64,000 nucleotides of DNA from Nostoc sp. LEGE 06077 (GTDB taxonomy: Bacteria > Cyanobacteriota > Cyanobacteriia > Cyanobacteriales > Nostocaceae): contig NZ_JADEWI010000021.1 in NCBI RefSeq assembly GCF_015207705.1, positions 1-64,000 of the forward strand, written 5' to 3'. Below are positions 1 through 8,627 of the stretch, piece by piece. The stretch's first letter is position 1, and every line of letters begins with the position of its first letter. Under the pieces are notes generated by a model, which was not told the DNA's origin, did not search any database, and saw only the letters and a list, made by a program, of their open reading frames with translations. The position numbers were made by a program, and so were the translations under genes.

Positions 1-2
1 GA

Positions 3-167
3 TGGAAGAATACTTTAAATAATCTTCGTTTAATTGTTCAACCTCTTTTATTATTTTGGTTGATTTATCCCTGGCTAAATGTTTTTCCCAATTCCGATTT
101 ATTGCTTGGATTTAATCACCTAATTTTCACAATGAACCAATTTAAACCTTTTTTCTCTTCTGGATAA
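3..167 (+). CDS. Transposase, C-terminal fragment (gene runs off the left edge)
   Basis: An open frame enters from the left edge and ends at TAA 165-167. The 54 visible residues are rich in Trp, Phe and Leu (start WKNTLNNLRLIVQP, end NQFKPFFSSG). From memory this resembles the C-terminal tail of IS4-like cyanobacterial transposases, but no catalytic residue is in view, so the family is uncertain. The downstream TPR-CHAT gene begins abruptly about 40 bases after this stop, which suggests the element inserted into or deleted the 5' part of that gene. No terminal inverted repeat could be identified. Whether the transposase is intact cannot be judged from this window. Confidence 0.55.
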   Translation, partial: WKNTLNNLRLIVQPLLLFWLIYPWLNVFPNSDLLLGFNHLIFTMNQFKPFFSSG

Positions 168-327
168 TTTCATTTATTTACTACTTGCTTATTTCGGAAA
201 GTGACAGAAGAGGGATAAACAGCAGGCGCTGCAATTTTACAACCAGTCCCTACCACTAAGAAGGCAAGTCAGGGATAAAACTGGGGAAGCCGCTACCCTA
301 AATAATATCGGCGGTGTCTACTCAGAT

Positions 328-2835
328 TTGGGAGACAAACAGCAGACGCTGCAATTTTACAACCAGTCCCTACCCCTAGCACGGCAAGTCGGTGATAAAA
401 CCCAGGAAGCCGTCACCCTCAACAACATCGGCAGTATCTACGACGATTTGGGAGATAAACAGCAGGCGCTAATATATTACAATCAGTCCCTACCTCTAAC
501 CAGGCAAGTCGGAAATAAGACCCAGGAAGCCAGAACCCTCAACAACATTGGCAGTGTCTACTCTGCATTAGGAGACAAACAGCAGGCGCTGCAATTTTAC
601 AACCAGTCCCTACCCCTATCACGGCAAGTCGGTGATAAAGCCCAAGAAGCCAGAACCCTCAACAACATCGGCAGTATCTATAATGATTTGGGAGACAAAC
701 AGCAGGCACTGCAATTTTACAACCAGTCCCTAACCCTATCACGGCAAGTTGGGGATAAGACTGGGGAAGCCACCATCCTCAACAACATCGGCCTTGTCTA
801 CGACGCATTGGGAGATAAACAACAAGCGCTCAAATTGTACAACCAGTCTCTACCCCTATCACGGCAAGTTGGGGATAAGACTGGGGAAGCCAGAACTCTC
901 AACAACATCGGCACTGTCTACTCAGATTTGGGAGATAAACAGCAGGCGCTGCAATTTTACAACCAGTCTCTACCCCTATCACGGCAAGTCGGGAATAAAA
1001 TGGGGGAAGCCGTCATCCTCAACAACATCGGCGGTGTCTACGATGATTTGGGAGACAAACAGCAAGCGCTGAAATTTTACAACCAGTCCCTACCCCTAGC
1101 ACGGCAAGTCGGTGATAAAGCAGGAGAATCCACTACTCTTTATAATTTGGCTTACCTAGAACGCGACAGAGGAAATCTCCAACAAGCCCTCACCCAAATT
1201 GAAGCAGCCATAGAACTCATTGAAAACTTACGCACCAAAATCACTAACGAACAACTGCGTACTTCCTACTTTGCATCGAGACAAGGAATTTACCAGTTTT
1301 ACATTGACTTACTCATGCAACTGCACAAACAAAACCCAACCCAAGGCTACGATGCTAAGGGTTGGCAAGCCAGTGAAAAATCTCGCGCCCGCAGTCTAAT
1401 AGAATTACTCACAGAAGCAAACGCCGATATTCGCCAAGGTGTAGAACCAAAACTACTCGCAGCAGAACGCAACTTACAACAGCGAATAGATACAACTGAA
1501 AAACGCCGTTTAGAACTTTACAACAGTGGTAAATACACCCCAGAACAAGCCCAAGCTATAGAAACCGAATTTGCCTCTCTCGTCAAAGATTATCAAGATA
1601 TCCAAGCCCAAATTAGATTTACTAGTCCCCGCTACGCCGCCTTAACTCAGCCGCAAACACCCTCGGTTCCAGAAATTCAGCAACAAATCCTTGATGATGA
1701 CACTTTGTTGTTGCAATACTCCCTCGGTGAACAACGCAGCTATTTATGGATGGTGAGTAAAACCAGCATCAGCAGCTATGAATTACCCAAACGTGCAGAT
1801 ATCGAAATTCTGGTTAAACAGTTTAATTATCTGTTAAAAATTCGCTCTTACAGCCTCCGCAGTAACAGAGAAATCGGTGCAGAATCTGGGTTGGGGACTT
1901 TTCGGAGTTCTGAGGTGGTGGCAAAAATTAGTCAAATTTTGTTGCAACCAGTGGCGGATAAATTGGGTAATAAACGTTTGCTAATTGTAGGTGATGGTGC
2001 TTTGCAATATCTACCATTCACCGCCTTACTCGAACCTGAGACTGTCGGTAAGAATATCCAACCTCTCATAGTTAAGCATGAAATTATCAGCCTACCTTCA
2101 GCTTCTACCTTGGCAATTATTCGGCGTGAACACCAAGGACGGAAAATTGCACCAAAAACTTTAGCTATCATCGCCGACCCAGTTTTTAGCAACGATGACG
2201 ATCGCCTACAATCCATTGTCACCCAAAATACCCCCATCCCCATCAATCCCAAGTTTGCTTTTGAACGTCTACGCTTCACTCGCCAAGAAGCCGAGGCAAT
2301 TTTAGCTTTAGTCCCCAAATCTCAAACTCTCCAAGCATTAGATTTTGCAGCTAACCGCGCCTTTGCTACTAGTCCCCAACTCAGTAACTATCGCCTAGTC
2401 CACTTTGCCACCCACGGCATTTTTGATACAGAAAATCCCAGTTTATCTGGGGTGGTGTTGTCGCTATTTGACAAACAAGGCCGAGTAGAAAATGGCTTTT
2501 TACGTCTGCAAGATATTTTTAACCTGAAACTTCCTGCGGAATTAATTGTTCTCAGTGCTTGTGAAACTGGGTTAAGCAAAGAAATCAAAGGAGAAGGATT
2601 AGTTGGCTTGACAAGAGGTTTTATGTATGCAGGGAGTTCGCGTGTGTTGGTGAGTTTGTGGAGTGTAGATGATGAGGCGACATCAGAATTAATGCAGAAA
2701 TTTTATACCAAAATCTTGAAACAGAAATTGACACCAGCCGCGGCACTGCGATCGTCCCAGTTGGAGTTGTGGCAAGAGAATTATTCTACACCTTATTATT
2801 GGGCGGCGTTTACTTTACAAGGTGAGTGGAAGTGA
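328..2835 (+). CDS. TPR-CHAT domain protein, 5'-truncated copy
   Basis: The protein carries seven to eight near-identical 40-residue TPR-like units (core GDKQQAL..YNQSL and TLNNIG), then a helical linker and a C-terminal CHAT domain. CHAT is a caspase-like protease fold first described with HetF and TPR proteins. The His of ATHG (residue 696) and the Cys of SACETG (residue 745) are both present, so the catalytic dyad looks intact. The listed start is a TTG inside a repeat. The same frame is open upstream to 205, just after a TGA at 202-204, with no ATG, no ribosome site and no signal sequence. The neighbour at 3032 has the N-terminal region this copy lacks, so this is probably a truncated gene, perhaps silent or expressed from a chance start. 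The likely cause is the adjacent transposase remnant. Confidence 0.8.
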   Translation: MGDKQQTLQFYNQSLPLARQVGDKTQEAVTLNNIGSIYDDLGDKQQALIYYNQSLPLTRQVGNKTQEARTLNNIGSVYSALGDKQQALQFYNQSLPLSRQVGDKAQEARTLNNIGSIYNDLGDKQQALQFYNQSLTLSRQVGDKTGEATILNNIGLVYDALGDKQQALKLYNQSLPLSRQVGDKTGEARTLNNIGTVYSDLGDKQQALQFYNQSLPLSRQVGNKMGEAVILNNIGGVYDDLGDKQQALKFYNQSLPLARQVGDKAGESTTLYNLAYLERDRGNLQQALTQIEAAIELIENLRTKITNEQLRTSYFASRQGIYQFYIDLLMQLHKQNPTQGYDAKGWQASEKSRARSLIELLTEANADIRQGVEPKLLAAERNLQQRIDTTEKRRLELYNSGKYTPEQAQAIETEFASLVKDYQDIQAQIRFTSPRYAALTQPQTPSVPEIQQQILDDDTLLLQYSLGEQRSYLWMVSKTSISSYELPKRADIEILVKQFNYLLKIRSYSLRSNREIGAESGLGTFRSSEVVAKISQILLQPVADKLGNKRLLIVGDGALQYLPFTALLEPETVGKNIQPLIVKHEIISLPSASTLAIIRREHQGRKIAPKTLAIIADPVFSNDDDRLQSIVTQNTPIPINPKFAFERLRFTRQEAEAILALVPKSQTLQALDFAANRAFATSPQLSNYRLVHFATHGIFDTENPSLSGVVLSLFDKQGRVENGFLRLQDIFNLKLPAELIVLSACETGLSKEIKGEGLVGLTRGFMYAGSSRVLVSLWSVDDEATSELMQKFYTKILKQKLTPAAALRSSQLELWQENYSTPYYWAAFTLQGEWK

Positions 2836-3031
2836 TACTTAATACAAAGCTTTTCGGCACAGAGATGATAGTATATTTGGGATTTTTTACAGACGACTTT
2901 CCCTATTCAGATTTATAGAGAAATAATAATGCCATCTATCTATAGTCGGGTTTTTTCATTAAAAAATCCTAGCTATACAAACCCTAAACGTATAGTGAAG
3001 CAGATACAACTTCTTGTTAAAAAATGTTGTT

Positions 3032-6000
3032 ATGACTAAGAGAATTGAAGGTCACAAGAAGCCAAGAAGATTTTTAGCGGCGTTCACTAGTTACACTTCC
3101 CTTCTCTTGGTTAGCATAATTATCTTTGCTGAATCAGGTGTAGCTGCTAGAAATTATGTACTAAATATTACTCAACAACCACAAGGAAATTCATCAGAAG
3201 TCAACCATACTACCGCAGAGAAAATCTTTCAAGAAGGAGAAGAGTTACTAGCGCGAGGTACAGCTGAATCACTAAAACAGGCGATCGCTAAATTTGAAAC
3301 CGCCTTAAAGCTATGGCAAAAAATTGGCGATGCTAAACAACAAGCTATTACACTCAACGAACTAGGTTTTATTTATGATGCCCTAGGCGACAAACAGCAA
3401 GCACTAGTATTTTTCAACCAGTCTTTGCCTCTCAGAGAGCAAGTAGGAGATAAAGCTGGGCAAGCCGTGACTCTCAACAACATCGGCGGTGTCTATGATG
3501 CCTTGGGTGAAAAACAGCAAGCACTCAAATACTATAACCAGTCTCTGCCAATCTCACGACAAGTAGGAGATGAAACTGGGCAAGCCGTGACTCTCAACAA
3601 CATTGGTGGTGTCTACAATGCCTTGGGAGACAAACAGCAAGCACTCAAATACTATAACCAGTCTCTGCCAATCTCACGACAAATGGGCAATAAAGCCCAG
3701 GAAGCAATCACCCTCAACAATATAGGCGGTGTCTACGACGCTTTGGGTGACAAGCAACAGGCTTTGATGTACTACAACAAATCTCTGCCCTTATCACGAC
3801 AAGTAGGAGATAAAGCCGGACAAGCAGTGATTCTCAACAATATCGGTGGTATCTACGATGCCTTGGGAGACAAACAACAAGCTTTGACGTACTACAACCA
3901 ATCTATGCCTTTGAGAAGGCAAGTAGGAGATAAAACCGGAGAAGCCATCACTCTCAATAACATTGGTGGTATCTACGACGCATTGGGAGACAAACGGCAG
4001 GCTCTCGCATTTTATAACCAATCTCTAGCCCTATCACGACAAGTAGGAGATAAAGCCGGGCAAGCAGTTACTCTCAATAATATTGGACGTGTCTACGACT
4101 CCTTAGCAGACAAGCAGCAGGCGCTGACATACTATAACCAGTCTCTGCCATTAAGACGACAAGTAGGAGATAAAACTGGAGAAGCCGCTACTCTCAACAA
4201 TATTGGCGGTATTTACGATGGATTGGGAGACAAACAGCAGGCTCTAGCATTCTATAACCAATCTCTAGGCCTATCACGACAAGTGGGTGATAAAGCCGGC
4301 GAAGCAACTACCCTCAACAACATTGGCGGAATCTACTCTGCATTGGGTGACAAACAACAGGCACTCAAATACTACAACCAGTCTCTGCCCTTGAGACAGC
4401 AAGTAGGAGATAAAACTGGAGAAGCTGTCACCCTAAATAACATTGGCCGTGTCTACGATTCATTAGGAGACAAGCAACAGGCACTCAAATACTACAACCA
4501 GTCAATGCCCTTAAGACGGCAAGTAGGAGATAAAACTGGAGAAGCCGTCACGCTGAATAACATCGGCCGTGTCTATGACTCATTAGGGCAGAAACAGGAG
4601 GCACTCAAGTACTACAACCAATCCCTATCTTTATCACAGCGAGTGCGTGATAAAGCAGGGGAAGCAACCAGCCTCAATAACATTGGCGGAGTCTACTCTG
4701 CGTTGGATGACAAACAGCAAGCCCTAGTCTACTACAATCAGTCCTTGCCCCTCAGACGACAAATGAGAGATCAAGCTGGAGAAGCCATTACTCTCTATAA
4801 CATTGCTTATCTAGAACGTGAGCAAGGCAACCTCAAAAAATCTCTGATTCAAATTGAAGCAGCTATCAAGTTGATCGAAAATCTCCGGACGAAAATCACT
4901 AACGAGCAACTGCGTACCTCTTATTTCGCCTCCCAGCAAAACATTTACCAGTTTTCCAATGACTTATTAATGCAGTTGCATAAGAAATATCCCCGCCAAG
5001 GCTATGATGCTTTGGCGCTGCAAACTAGTGAAAAATATCGATCGCGCAGTTTGTTGGAACTACTAACAGAAGCTAATGCTGATATTCGCCAAGGTGTAGA
5101 ACCTAAACTACTAGAAGCAGAACAAAACCTACAACAGCGACTAGATGCAACCGAGAAACGCCGTTTAGAACTATACACCAGTGGCCAATACACTCCAGAA
5201 CAAGCCCAAGTCTTAGAAAACGAACTGGCCTCACTGATCAAAGACTATCAAGAAGTACAGGCACAAATCAGATTTACCAGCCCCAAGTATGCTGCACTAA
5301 CTCAACCTCAACCCCTTTCTCTCAAAGAAATTCAACAGCAGGTATTAGATGACGATACTCTGTTATTGGAATACGCCCTCGGAGAAGAACGCAGCTATTT
5401 GTGGGCGGTGAGTAAAACCAGTATCAGCAGCTATGAGTTACCTAAACGTACAGATATTGAAAAAGTTGTTAAGCAATTTAACTATTTATTGAAAATACGC
5501 TACTATCGCCTCACCATCAACACCAAAATAGATGCAAGCTCTGGTTTAGGCACTTTTAGTAGTTACGAAGTACTGGACAAACTCAATCAAATGCTGTTAA
5601 AACCAGTCGCCGACAAAATCAAAAACAAACGTCTGGTGATTGTTGGTGATGGTGCGTTGCAATATCTGCCATTTTCTGCTTTAGCTCAACCCGGAACATC
5701 AGGTAAGAACATCAAACCTCTGCTACAAACCAACGAAGTTATTTACATACCCTCAGCATCTACTCTAGCCGTCATTAGGCGCGAACACAAAGAACGCAAA
5801 ACTCCGCTCAAAACCTTAGCTGTAATAGCAGATGCGGTATTTAGCAATGATGACGATCGCCTTACGAGAATTATCCATCACCCTATACCAAAACAAAATA
5901 TTCCCTTCCTCAATCCCAACTTTTCTTTTGATCGTTTATCTTTCACTCGCCAAGAAGCAGAAGGCATTTTATCTTTAGTACCTAAATCTCAGACTCTACA

Positions 6001-6505
6001 AGCATTAGACTTTGCTGCTAACCGTGCTTTTGTGACTAGTTCTCAATTGGGTGAATACCGCATAATACATTTTGCCACTCACGGCATTTTGGATACTGCA
6101 AACCCTGCTTTATCGGGCGTGGTGCTGTCACTATTTGACGAAAAAGGGATGTTGCAAAATGGCTTTTTGCGTCTGCAAGATATTTTCAACCTCAAACTCA
6201 CTGCGGAATTAATTGTCCTCAGCGCTTGTGAGACTGGCTTAAGCCAAGAAATCAAGGGCGAAGGATTAGTTGGATTAGCTAGGGGGTTTATGTATGCTGG
6301 TAGCCCTCGTGTGTTAGTCAGTTTGTGGAATGTGGATGATGAAGCGACATCAAAATTGATGAAGACATTTTATACCAAAATCTTGAAGCAGGGATTGACA
6401 CCTTCAGCGGCATTGCGAGAAGCTAGGTTAGAACTATCACGAGATGAGAATTATTCTACACCTTATTATTGGGCAGCTTTTACTTTACAAGGTGAGTGGA
6501 AGTAA
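3032..6505 (+). CDS. TPR-CHAT domain protein, membrane-anchored or secreted
   Basis: A 1157-residue protein starting at ATG 3032; an upstream in-frame TTG at 3014 is less likely. A hydrophobic segment at about residues 16-38 follows a basic N-terminus and could be a signal peptide or anchor. Then come about 13 TPR-like units of 40 residues, encoded by a 120-bp near-identical tandem DNA array, a helical region, and a C-terminal CHAT domain. The putative catalytic His is residue 1017 (ATHG) and Cys residue 1066 (SACETG). The family is known for caspase-like peptidases linked to signalling or cell-death roles; the substrate here is unknown. It is an intact paralogue of the gene at 328-2835, and a small membrane protein gene follows 66 bases downstream, so the group may be cotranscribed. 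Confidence 0.9.
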   Translation: MTKRIEGHKKPRRFLAAFTSYTSLLLVSIIIFAESGVAARNYVLNITQQPQGNSSEVNHTTAEKIFQEGEELLARGTAESLKQAIAKFETALKLWQKIGDAKQQAITLNELGFIYDALGDKQQALVFFNQSLPLREQVGDKAGQAVTLNNIGGVYDALGEKQQALKYYNQSLPISRQVGDETGQAVTLNNIGGVYNALGDKQQALKYYNQSLPISRQMGNKAQEAITLNNIGGVYDALGDKQQALMYYNKSLPLSRQVGDKAGQAVILNNIGGIYDALGDKQQALTYYNQSMPLRRQVGDKTGEAITLNNIGGIYDALGDKRQALAFYNQSLALSRQVGDKAGQAVTLNNIGRVYDSLADKQQALTYYNQSLPLRRQVGDKTGEAATLNNIGGIYDGLGDKQQALAFYNQSLGLSRQVGDKAGEATTLNNIGGIYSALGDKQQALKYYNQSLPLRQQVGDKTGEAVTLNNIGRVYDSLGDKQQALKYYNQSMPLRRQVGDKTGEAVTLNNIGRVYDSLGQKQEALKYYNQSLSLSQRVRDKAGEATSLNNIGGVYSALDDKQQALVYYNQSLPLRRQMRDQAGEAITLYNIAYLEREQGNLKKSLIQIEAAIKLIENLRTKITNEQLRTSYFASQQNIYQFSNDLLMQLHKKYPRQGYDALALQTSEKYRSRSLLELLTEANADIRQGVEPKLLEAEQNLQQRLDATEKRRLELYTSGQYTPEQAQVLENELASLIKDYQEVQAQIRFTSPKYAALTQPQPLSLKEIQQQVLDDDTLLLEYALGEERSYLWAVSKTSISSYELPKRTDIEKVVKQFNYLLKIRYYRLTINTKIDASSGLGTFSSYEVLDKLNQMLLKPVADKIKNKRLVIVGDGALQYLPFSALAQPGTSGKNIKPLLQTNEVIYIPSASTLAVIRREHKERKTPLKTLAVIADAVFSNDDDRLTRIIHHPIPKQNIPFLNPNFSFDRLSFTRQEAEGILSLVPKSQTLQALDFAANRAFVTSSQLGEYRIIHFATHGILDTANPALSGVVLSLFDEKGMLQNGFLRLQDIFNLKLTAELIVLSACETGLSQEIKGEGLVGLARGFMYAGSPRVLVSLWNVDDEATSKLMKTFYTKILKQGLTPSAALREARLELSRDENYSTPYYWAAFTLQGEWK

Positions 6506-6571
6506 AAACAATTTATTTGTTTTTACTTTCAGCTGAGTTTGGGAATACTAAACTCAGCATTGAATATATTT

Positions 6572-7861
6572 ATGGCTTTTTTACACGGAATTACTAAAAT
6601 TTTTGTACGTAATAATTCTGGGATAAATTCATCTATCAACCCACAACAGATGGTGTCGCAGCAACCAACTAAACCAAAAACGTTGGCTGAATTAGAACAG
6701 GAAATAGCAGCACAAGGGCAAGTTAGTAGTACATCATCTCAACAAAAACCTGGCAAAGCCAACAGAGGTATAGGTAAGCTGATTTGGATAACAATACTTA
6801 TCGGCATTCCCGCAAGTCTAGTCTGGGTGGCGAATCAGCCTGAACCAACGATTCGCCGGACTGTGGTGCAAAAAGCACCGTTTTTGTTGCTCCCCAGTTA
6901 CATCAGTATGGAACAACATTATCGGCAAGCTTTGATATTAATTGAGCAAGCTGAATACTTGATTGAAAGACCAACTAGTGCAGCAGATTTGGCGTTGGGT
7001 GAACAGCAGCTGCAACAGACAAAAACACATCTCAATAACTTGCCAACTGGATTAGCTAACGATTGGCCGGAATATAAATATGGCTGGTATGAATGGCGGT
7101 TCAGCGTTTATGGTCTGAATGAACTGCGTCGTCAAGTAGGACAACTAGAAGCCCAGGTTTTTCAGGAAAAAAATGCTCAAACTTTGCTTGTTGATAATGA
7201 CCAGGCATTATTAAACGCCAAACAGCAGTATCAACAAGTTACAACAATCACTGATAAAAAGTTAGCGATCGCAGCTTGGCGTTCCGCCCTTGATAAGTTA
7301 GAAGAAATCCCCAGCCAAACCTTAGCTGGCAAAACTGCCCAAAATCAGCTAGATGCTTACAAACGGGAATTTCAGGAGGTTGTGGGATTAGCCGCTGGTA
7401 ATGAACGTGTTAGTGCTTTAATTACCGCCGCCCAGCAATTTTCTTGGCAAGCTGCTAAAGCTGGTCAAAATCCACCACACACAGTCACCGAATGGCAACA
7501 AATCGAAAATTTGTGGTCAGAAGCAATTAATCGTTTACAACAGATTTCTGCATCAGATGTTGTAGGTTATGCCCAAGCACAAAAGTTATTAGCCACTTAT
7601 GAGACTAATTTGGGTCAGGTGAAAGTCAGACGACAAGCTGAGACAGATTCTGTACAAGCTTTAGCTAGGGCGCAACGAGAAATCGAAAACTTAGTAGCTT
7701 CCATGCCCAATGACCCTAAAAATTTAGATCGCCATCGGGTAATTAGTCAGTTGCACAGTATTATCAACCAATTAGAAAAGGTGGAGAAAGGTACAACTGT
7801 GTATTTAAAAGCTCAAGAGCTATTGCTATCGGCAAATAGTAAATTTAAGCAATTCCAGTAA
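6572..7861 (+). CDS. One-pass membrane protein with helical/coiled soluble region, function unknown
   Basis: A 429-residue product from ATG 6572; an in-frame TTG 33 bases earlier is possible. A Gln/Lys-rich cytoplasmic stretch of about 65 residues precedes one membrane segment (around LIWITILIGIPASLVW). The rest is Gln- and Ala-rich, helical and probably periplasmic, with recurring patterns of the type A.Q.L..Y. The architecture resembles the 686-residue protein at 25496-27556 (long N-tail, one membrane helix, repetitive helical domain), so they may belong to one loosely related cyanobacterial group. It follows the intact CHAT gene on the same strand with a short gap and may be cotranscribed, which would place it as a possible membrane partner; that is inference. 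No catalytic motif was recognised. Confidence 0.75.
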   Translation: MAFLHGITKIFVRNNSGINSSINPQQMVSQQPTKPKTLAELEQEIAAQGQVSSTSSQQKPGKANRGIGKLIWITILIGIPASLVWVANQPEPTIRRTVVQKAPFLLLPSYISMEQHYRQALILIEQAEYLIERPTSAADLALGEQQLQQTKTHLNNLPTGLANDWPEYKYGWYEWRFSVYGLNELRRQVGQLEAQVFQEKNAQTLLVDNDQALLNAKQQYQQVTTITDKKLAIAAWRSALDKLEEIPSQTLAGKTAQNQLDAYKREFQEVVGLAAGNERVSALITAAQQFSWQAAKAGQNPPHTVTEWQQIENLWSEAINRLQQISASDVVGYAQAQKLLATYETNLGQVKVRRQAETDSVQALARAQREIENLVASMPNDPKNLDRHRVISQLHSIINQLEKVEKGTTVYLKAQELLLSANSKFKQFQ

Positions 7862-7896
7862 AATTTTTCCATTAATTCTAACTTTTAAAATCTTAT

Positions 7897-8445
7897 TCAA
7901 GGTTTCAAATCTAGTAATCCTTCTTCTTTTAATTTGGGATTGAACCGGAGTTGCATTTGTAAACCACGCGATTCCAAAAGTTTTAGAATTTCTGTTTCTA
8001 CTCGCCGTGCGACATTCTTAATAACTTTTATTTGTGCTAACTCATCATTAGCGGGATTTTGATAACTTGTCTGCTCTTCTGGTCTCATTAAGCTTTTAAC
8101 GTTGATGGGTTGTGTCCATATTTCTTTATGCTCGCCATTTCCTATAGGGATAGTGCCATTTTCAGCAATCCAAGTATTTTCAATATTTTCTAAAATTGTA
8201 CGACTGGGACGTTCTATAGTTTGGCCTTTTACCCAATAACATTTTTCTGGTTGTCGGACTAAATGTTGTTTCAAGCTTAAATAAACATCACGAGAATATC
8301 CCACAAATTGTAGAGATTTATTTTGGTCAAATATTGCATACACACCTATTTTTCCTTGAAATATTTCCGTTATTTTTCCTTCTGCATCAATGTAAGGAAA
8401 ATATTCTAGGGTAGTTAAAGATGGAGTATTTATTTCGTTAGTCAT
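7897..8445 (-). CDS. GIY-YIG nuclease-like protein
   Basis: A 182-residue protein. Residues about 33-62 read GKIGVYAIFDQNKSLQFVGY followed by SRDVYLSLKQHL, a recognisable but divergent GIY-YIG core (GVY, then FVGYS in place of YVGQS). The conserved downstream Arg/Glu of active GIY-YIG nucleases are not clearly placed, so activity is uncertain. The rest is mixed alpha/beta without a recognised domain. It sits downstream of rpoC2 on the same strand but beyond a strong terminator-like hairpin, so it is probably transcribed separately. It converges with the membrane protein gene on the other side. Confidence 0.6.
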   Translation of the reverse strand: MTNEINTPSLTTLEYFPYIDAEGKITEIFQGKIGVYAIFDQNKSLQFVGYSRDVYLSLKQHLVRQPEKCYWVKGQTIERPSRTILENIENTWIAENGTIPIGNGEHKEIWTQPINVKSLMRPEEQTSYQNPANDELAQIKVIKNVARRVETEILKLLESRGLQMQLRFNPKLKEEGLLDLKP

Positions 8446-8572
8446 ATATCAAATTTATGTTCTTGTTAATTAGAGTGCTGGTAAAGGCAAAAGTTACCTA
8501 AACTATTTTCTCAATAATTGAAAATTCCTCTATTTAATAATTTGAACATAGTTGTTGCAATATCGTCAAAAG

Positions 8573-8607
8573 AAAAAGGCAAAAGAAAAGTTTCTTTTGC
8601 CTTTTTT
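8573..8607 (-). terminator. Intrinsic terminator of rpoC2
   Basis: A perfect inverted repeat about 20 bases after the rpoC2 stop pairs AAAAAGGCAAAAGAAA with TTTCTTTTGCCTTTTT around a minimal loop. On the minus strand it is followed by a T-rich tract. The sequence is symmetrical enough to work in both directions, but only rpoC2 reads into it. Confidence 0.75.
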
Positions 8608-8627
8608 ACTAATGATTAACTTGTGAT

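Noticed and set aside
205-4810. Regular 120-bp repeats that could suggest a CRISPR-like array
   Set aside because: They are contiguous coding repeats in one frame (TPR units), without unique spacers.
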